Below, piece by piece: positions 13,175-17,794 of a stretch of DNA of 17,794 bases. Positions within the stretch are counted from its first letter, which is position 1. Each line of letters starts with the position of its first letter. This stretch comes from Oscillospiraceae bacterium (GTDB taxonomy: Bacteria; Bacillota; Clostridia; Oscillospirales; CAG-272). The stretch is from NCBI GenBank assembly GCA_015063655.1, contig SVTU01000005.1:4853-22646 (forward strand), given 5' to 3'. The position numbers and the translations under genes were made by a program. Below the pieces are notes generated by a model. The model saw only the letters and a list, made by a program, of their open reading frames with translations. It was not told where the DNA came from and did no database searches.

Positions 13175-14740
13175 ATGAAGGAAACGAAAACAGCACTCAT
13201 CATCGGCGCAGGCCCTGCGGGGCTGACCGCCGCATACGAATTGCTTATCCATACCGACATTCGCCCCACCGTCATCGAGGAGGACAGCGTGCTTGGCGGC
13301 ATCTCCCGCACAGTAGAGCATAACGGCAACCGTATCGACATTGGCGGCCACCGCTTCTTCACCAAAAACGAAGAGGTAAAGGCTCTGTGGCAGGAGCTGA
13401 TGCCTCGCCAGGGCAAGCCCGCACGTGACGACCTGCTGCTAAGTGCGGAAAAGCCCCTTGCCGAAAACGGCCCCGACCCCGAGCAGGAGGACAGGGTCAT
13501 GCTGGTACGCCGCCGTGTCTCCCGCATCTATTATCTGCACAGCTTTTTCGACTACCCCATCACCCTCAAGCCCTCCACCCTTTCGGGTATGGGCTTTGGC
13601 AGAACCGTTAAAGCGGGTTGCGGCTACGTGTGGTCGTGTATTCATAAGCTGCCCGAGGACTCGTTGCGCAATTTTTACATCAACCGCTTCGGCAAGCCGT
13701 TGTACGAAATGTTTTTTGAGGACTATACAAAGAAGGTATGGGGCGTTGACCCCGCCAACATCAGTGCCGACTGGGGCGCACAGCGAGTGAAGGGGCTGTC
13801 GCTAAGCCGTGCCGTATGGTCCATGCTCTCCAAGCCCTTCCGCAAAAAGGATGCACGGGTAGAGACCTCGCTCATCGAGCAATACGATTACCCAAAGCTT
13901 GGCCCGGGGCAGCTTTACGAAACGCTGGCTCGGCGTGTAGAGGAGCTTGGCGGTAGGATCGTTACCTCCTGTGCGGCACGCCGCATCCTGATGGACGGCC
14001 AACACATTACGGGCGTAGAAACAGAACGTACCGACGGCACAAGGGAAACGCTGAAGGCCGATCTGTACTTTTCCAGCATGCCCGTCAAGGACCTCATAGA
14101 CGGCATGGGCGACGTACCGCCTGCGGACGTGCGCCGCATTGCACATGCTCTTCCCTACCGTGATTTTATGACGGTGGGGTTGCTCGTCGACCGCCTGGAG
14201 CTAAAAAACAAAACGAAGCTTCGCACGGTATCGGACATCGTGCCCGACTGTTGGATATACATTCAGGATAAGGGCGTCAGGCTCGGCCGCTTGCAGATCT
14301 TCAACAACTGGTCGCCCTATATGGTCAAGGATCCCGAAAACACCGTATGGATCGGCCTTGAATACTTCTGCAACGAGGGCGACGAGCTGTGGCAGATGAC
14401 GGACGAAGCCTTTGTGGCCCTTGCCATCGACGAGCTTGCCCGCATCGGCATCATCCAAAAGGACGCCGTGCGTGACAGCGTACGCCTGCGCATCAAAAAG
14501 GCATATCCCGCTTATTTCGGAAGCTATGCCGAGTTCGATACCGTTAAGGAGTATCTGTCGGGCATCGACAATCTGTGGTGCATCGGCCGAAACGGTCAGC
14601 ACCGCTATAACAATATGGATCACTCCATGCTCACAGCCATCGAGGCGGTTCGGGCCGTCAAGCGTGGCGAGACCGACCGCTCCGTGGTGTGGAGCGTCAA
14701 CACCGAGCAAGAATACCATGAGGAGAAATCACAGGCATGA
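13175..14740 (+). CDS. FAD-dependent oxidoreductase resembling UDP-galactopyranose mutase / HemY superfamily
   Basis: This 521-residue protein opens with a dinucleotide-binding fold: IIGAGPAGLTAAYEL (9-23), an acidic IEED strand end (34-37), and GGISRTVEHNG plus the RIDIGGHRFF block (41-62), the usual FAD-contact arrangement in amine-oxidase/HemY relatives. FEDYTKKVWG (181-190) and the C-terminal NGQHRYNNMDHSMLTAIEA recall UDP-galactopyranose mutase, whose corresponding region contains a YNMD motif. That enzyme interconverts galactopyranose and galactofuranose on UDP. The protein is longer than typical mutases, so strict function is uncertain; another FAD-linked sugar or lipid conversion is possible. 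The ATG at 13175 has GGAG 8 bases upstream. Its stop overlaps the next gene by 4 bases (ATGA), tying it to a membrane glycosyltransferase-like protein. Confidence 0.75.
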   Translation: MKETKTALIIGAGPAGLTAAYELLIHTDIRPTVIEEDSVLGGISRTVEHNGNRIDIGGHRFFTKNEEVKALWQELMPRQGKPARDDLLLSAEKPLAENGPDPEQEDRVMLVRRRVSRIYYLHSFFDYPITLKPSTLSGMGFGRTVKAGCGYVWSCIHKLPEDSLRNFYINRFGKPLYEMFFEDYTKKVWGVDPANISADWGAQRVKGLSLSRAVWSMLSKPFRKKDARVETSLIEQYDYPKLGPGQLYETLARRVEELGGRIVTSCAARRILMDGQHITGVETERTDGTRETLKADLYFSSMPVKDLIDGMGDVPPADVRRIAHALPYRDFMTVGLLVDRLELKNKTKLRTVSDIVPDCWIYIQDKGVRLGRLQIFNNWSPYMVKDPENTVWIGLEYFCNEGDELWQMTDEAFVALAIDELARIGIIQKDAVRDSVRLRIKKAYPAYFGSYAEFDTVKEYLSGIDNLWCIGRNGQHRYNNMDHSMLTAIEAVRAVKRGETDRSVVWSVNTEQEYHEEKSQA

Positions 14741-16428
14741 CAGAGCAAGATCACGAATCCTTTGGCGAGCGTATCAAGCAGACTGCAGCACGTACCCTTG
14801 GCACACGGCGGTGGCAGATAGTGTCCTCTGCCATCTGCCTTGGGCTTGCCCTTCTAACGCTCCTGTATTATATCACGGGCCCTGCCCTTGGCTATTTCCA
14901 TTCCGACTGCACCGACTCCCTTTTGTGGGCTGAGGCATCGGTAAGGAGCGGCAAGGTACTGGACGAGGGCTTTGCTTACGCCGCCCTGCTGCCCTTTGGC
15001 TCTCCGCTGTGGATGGTTCCTCTTCTTCGCCTGTTTGGCTTTGGCTACACGGCGCACGTGTGGAGCATGGCGGTATTTGCCCTTCTCTTTGTTGCCACGG
15101 CACTCTTTTTCTTCCGCTCTCTGCGTTGGCGGTACGACGCCTCATCCTTGGCTACGCTATGCCTTTGCCTGCTTCTCTCGGGCTCGGTCAAGCTGCGGGA
15201 GATCATGTGGGGACACGTCATTTATTACAGTCTCGGCATTCTGCTGCTGATGGCCATGCTCGGCACTGCTCTGCGGCTGTACCGCAGCTCTCGGCTATGG
15301 CTGACAGGAGACAGGACAGCCCGTTCCACCACAACGGGGGTGCTTTGGGCAGTCCTTCTGCTCATACTCTCTGTCGGCACAGCGACCGATGGCATGCAAA
15401 TGGTGTCGCTCGTCACGCTTCCCGTTGCCGCCGCCCTCCTCGCTTACACGCTGTGCGACGCCAAGCATAAGCTCCTTAGCCGTCACACCTTATCGGCACT
15501 GAGCATTGTGGCCGTCATGGCCTTGGGAACGGGCCTTGGACTTCTCCTTTTGAACGTCCTCACACAAAACGGTGCGATCTACGCAGGCTACGAAAACGCC
15601 TACTCCGTGTGGTCGCCCGTCTCCTCGTGGTGGACAAACGCCGAGCAATTTTTCAAGCAGTATATCACCTTGATGGGCGTTCAGCCCGAAAAGGGCGATC
15701 CGATCTTTGCCGCCCCATCGGTGATGCTTGTGATCAGACTGCTTGGCTTTGCGGTGCTTCTCATAGCACCCCTGCTTATGCTGATCAGGTATCGGCACAT
15801 ACGGCACACTGCCTCTCGTCTTGTCCTGTGGGCGCACCTTGCCCTTTCCTTTGTGATCCTCTTCGGCTTTGTTTGCGGTACGCTCTCGGGGGCTAACTGG
15901 CGTCTTGTACCCATGGTGGGCAGTGCCATTCTCTGCACCGCCGTCTACCTGTATGAGCTGATCGAGCGAAGGGGTGTTGCCATGCGCTTCGGCGTTCTTC
16001 TGACCGTTCTTTTGCTTTCCGTGTCCCTCTCTCACGCCGTCACCATGCTCTCCATGCCCTATGACTACGGCAAGGATGACAGCATGTACGACGTGATCGA
16101 CACCCTGGACGAGAGGGGCTATACCTACGGCTACGCCAGCTTCTGGCATGCCTCACGTACGGCGGTCATGTCCGAGGGGCGACTTGAGGTACGCAACGTC
16201 AATATCCAAGAGGGCACCGTTACGCCCTATTACTACCAAACGTGGCGAGATAGCTTTGAGCAAGCCGAGGCGGACACGTATTTTTTGCTACTGACCGAAA
16301 ACGAGGCCTATACGCTGGAAAGCTCCTCAGAGTTAGATCGTCTGTGCGAGCAATACGGACTGCTGGATTTCTTTACAGAGGGCGAATACGTGGTTTTGGT
16401 ATTTGACCGTAATATATTTGTTGAATGA
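14737..16428 (+). CDS. Polytopic membrane protein, GT-C glycosyltransferase-like
   Basis: This 563-residue protein has about ten or eleven hydrophobic segments, at roughly 28-48, 82-100, 108-126, 137-150, 160-178, 201-216, 222-240, 252-274, 327-350, 362-382, 390-406 and 416-436. A soluble C-terminal part follows (about 440-563). The first loop holds FHSDCTDSLLWAEASVRSG (54-72), with two aspartates placed as in the first extracytosolic loop of GT-C enzymes, which use polyprenyl-phosphate sugars outside the membrane. Later come YGYASFWHA (464-472) and a C-terminus ending VVLVFDRNIF. No close named family was recognised, so the enzyme class is inferred from topology and that loop. The start overlaps the flavoprotein stop by 4 bases. 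A bidirectional terminator follows by 9 bases. Confidence 0.65.
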   Translation: MTEQDHESFGERIKQTAARTLGTRRWQIVSSAICLGLALLTLLYYITGPALGYFHSDCTDSLLWAEASVRSGKVLDEGFAYAALLPFGSPLWMVPLLRLFGFGYTAHVWSMAVFALLFVATALFFFRSLRWRYDASSLATLCLCLLLSGSVKLREIMWGHVIYYSLGILLLMAMLGTALRLYRSSRLWLTGDRTARSTTTGVLWAVLLLILSVGTATDGMQMVSLVTLPVAAALLAYTLCDAKHKLLSRHTLSALSIVAVMALGTGLGLLLLNVLTQNGAIYAGYENAYSVWSPVSSWWTNAEQFFKQYITLMGVQPEKGDPIFAAPSVMLVIRLLGFAVLLIAPLLMLIRYRHIRHTASRLVLWAHLALSFVILFGFVCGTLSGANWRLVPMVGSAILCTAVYLYELIERRGVAMRFGVLLTVLLLSVSLSHAVTMLSMPYDYGKDDSMYDVIDTLDERGYTYGYASFWHASRTAVMSEGRLEVRNVNIQEGTVTPYYYQTWRDSFEQAEADTYFLLLTENEAYTLESSSELDRLCEQYGLLDFFTEGEYVVLVFDRNIFVE

Positions 16429-16437
16429 CTGTCTTGT

Positions 16438-16477
16438 AAAAAGCACGGCCTCGCCCATGGGCGAGGCCGTGCTTTTT
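16438..16477. terminator. Bidirectional rho-independent terminator
   Basis: Perfect 18-base arms (16438-16455 and 16460-16477) flank CATG, which can itself pair. AAAAA begins one arm and TTTTT ends the other, so it can stop transcripts from both the GT-C-like gene (plus) and folC (minus, stop at 16485). Confidence 0.93.
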
Positions 16478-16484
16478 GATACAT

Positions 16485-17759
16485 TCATACTATATGCCCA
16501 AGCGCATCCATAAGCTCACTGTACATATACAGCGAGCCTAAGCAAATGAGTGGCACGCCGTCAGCCCGTGCGGCGTCCATCGCCGCCCGCAGACCCGCAG
16601 AAAGGCTCTCGTACGCCGTGGCGTCGATGCCCGCCTGCGACAGTGTCTCGGCGTACGCCTCGGCCGAAAGCGCACGGGGATTGCTCGGTGTGACGGTAAA
16701 GGCACGGGAGGCAACCGAAACGAGATCACGGGCAATGTCGGCATAGTCCTTGTCCCGCATCACACCCGTCAGGATATAGACCTTCGTATCTCCAAAATAT
16801 CTGCGTATACTACGCACGGCGGCGGATATGCCCTCGGGGTTGTGCGCCCCGTCGTATACCGTAAGGGGATCGTGCGAGATCACCTCGAAGCGGGCAGGCC
16901 AGCGAGCCTCCCGAAGTCCTTGGCGCAAGGCCTCCTCGGAGATGGCAAAGCCCCGTGTGCGCAAAATATCCACAGCCTCCAGGACGTTGGCGGCATTGTA
17001 GGGCTGATAGTCGCCCAAAAGACCGATCCTCAGTGCCTCTCGGTCTCGGTAATCAAAGCACGTGCCCTCCAGCGTGGCCTCACGCACGTGCAGTGCCTGC
17101 CGCTGAGTGGCATGATACGGTGCCTCCCGTTCCCATGCGGTCTTTTTGATGACCGCCTCGGCATCCGCATCCGCTCCGCCGTACAGCACGGGACAGCCGT
17201 GCTTGATGATGCCCGCCTTCTGTGCGGCGATCTCCGAAACGGTGCTGCCGAGCAACGCCGTGTGATCCATGGCAATGCCCGTGATAACCGACAGTTCGGG
17301 GGCTTCGATGATATTGGTGGAGTCCAACGCTCCGCCAAGACCCACCTCAAGGATCACCGCATCTACCCCCTGCTCGGCAAAGTACACAAAGCCCATCGCC
17401 GTGATCAGCTCAAATTCCGTTGGCTTATCCGCCATAGCATCGGCTATGGGGCGGATACGCTCGGTAAGCTCGATCAAGGCCTGCCTTGGGATCGGCTCGC
17501 CGTCCACGCAGATACGCTCCTCAAAGGAACGCACGTAGGGCGAGGTAAAGCGGCCCGTATGATAGCCTGCACAGCGCAGCACGCTGTCAAGCATAGAGCA
17601 AAACGAGCCCTTGCCGTTCGTGCCTGCCACGTGTACAAAGCGCAATCCCCTCTGCGGCTCGCCGAGAGCCTGACACAGAGCCCGAATGCGGGATAGCCCC
17701 GGGCGGCAAAAGGTCCAATTCACAGAATGAATATAAGAAAGTGCTTCCTCGTACGTCAT
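16485..17759 (-). CDS. folC: Bifunctional folylpolyglutamate synthase / dihydrofolate synthase
   Basis: This 424-residue cytosolic Mur-ligase-family enzyme adds glutamate to dihydropteroate and to folates using ATP. Motifs in order: P-loop HVAGTNGKGS (43-52), FTSPYV (71-76), EVGLGGALDSTN (138-149), MDHTALLGSTVSEIAAQKAGIIK (starting 164, with K181 as the likely carbamylated lysine), and YDGAHNPEG in the C-terminal domain. Length is normal for the family. The ATG at 17759 has AAGGAG 5 bases upstream and overlaps the stop of a possible upstream gene (ATGA). The gene ends 8 bases from a shared terminator. Whether both activities are present cannot be read with certainty, though single FolC copies in Firmicutes are often bifunctional. 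Confidence 0.93.
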   Translation of the reverse strand: MTYEEALSYIHSVNWTFCRPGLSRIRALCQALGEPQRGLRFVHVAGTNGKGSFCSMLDSVLRCAGYHTGRFTSPYVRSFEERICVDGEPIPRQALIELTERIRPIADAMADKPTEFELITAMGFVYFAEQGVDAVILEVGLGGALDSTNIIEAPELSVITGIAMDHTALLGSTVSEIAAQKAGIIKHGCPVLYGGADADAEAVIKKTAWEREAPYHATQRQALHVREATLEGTCFDYRDREALRIGLLGDYQPYNAANVLEAVDILRTRGFAISEEALRQGLREARWPARFEVISHDPLTVYDGAHNPEGISAAVRSIRRYFGDTKVYILTGVMRDKDYADIARDLVSVASRAFTVTPSNPRALSAEAYAETLSQAGIDATAYESLSAGLRAAMDAARADGVPLICLGSLYMYSELMDALGHIV

Positions 17760-17794
17760 AGCTTCTCCTTACGAATGCCGTCCACCAAGCGGCG
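17756..17794 (-). CDS. Possible C-terminal end of an unidentified upstream gene (cut by window edge)
   Basis: Thirteen codons read RRLVDGIRKEKL and a TGA whose bases overlap the folC ATG (ATGA arrangement). The stretch is too short to identify. The 4-base overlap of the kind used elsewhere in this window is the only reason to report it. In many Clostridia folC follows valS, but this tail is not recognisably from ValS. Confidence 0.35.
   Translation of the reverse strand, partial: RRLVDGIRKEKL

Overview
The window looks like chromosomal core and near-core DNA of an endospore-forming Clostridia-type Firmicute. Three things point there: the sporulation genes yqfC, yqfD and a ylbJ-like gene, the classic Firmicute order yqfC-yqfD-phoH-ybeY, and strong AGGAGG-type ribosome binding sites with consensus sigma-A promoters (-35/-10 spacing of 17 bases). 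Base composition is G+C-rich by eye in the genes and A+T-rich in the intergenic gaps. I cannot place it below class level.

Layout. (1) 1-2609, minus strand: yqfC, yqfD, phoH and the first codons of ybeY. (2) 2693-3760, plus strand: a ylbJ-like sporulation membrane protein, divergent from yqfC across an 83-base gap holding sigma-E-like promoter candidates. (3) 3834-7216, minus strand: a three-gene operon of PlsC-like acyltransferase, family 8 glycosyltransferase, and a protein fusing a GT8 domain to a second PlsC-like domain. It has its own promoter and terminator, and both gene junctions overlap by 8 bases. (4) 7414-9408, minus strand: a stand-alone glycogen branching enzyme of the eukaryote-like type with a perfect sigma-A promoter. 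(5) 9562-12485, minus strand: DUF815 ATPase, PfkB/ribokinase-family sugar kinase, YczE-type membrane protein, apparently one operon. (6) 12791-13006, plus strand: a cold-shock protein with a leader of about 125 bases. (7) 13175-16428, plus strand: a UDP-galactopyranose-mutase-like flavoprotein and a GT-C-like polytopic membrane protein, overlapping by 4 bases. (8) 16485-17759, minus strand: folC, overlapping what may be the tail of another gene.

How the parts relate. Units 3 and 7 both look like cell-envelope glycan or glycolipid modules: cytosolic GT8 enzymes with acyltransferases, and a flavoenzyme with a membrane glycosyltransferase-like protein. Unit 3 is the best candidate for an undescribed system, because two enzyme activities (sugar transfer and acyl transfer) occur both as separate genes and as a covalent fusion within one translationally coupled operon. 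Units 1 and 2 are sporulation genes joined to RNA-metabolism housekeeping genes; an A+T-rich patch inside yqfD contains an extended -10 element that could free phoH-ybeY from sporulation control. I saw no mobile elements, CRISPR arrays, tRNA or rRNA genes. Five strong hairpin terminators separate the transcription units.
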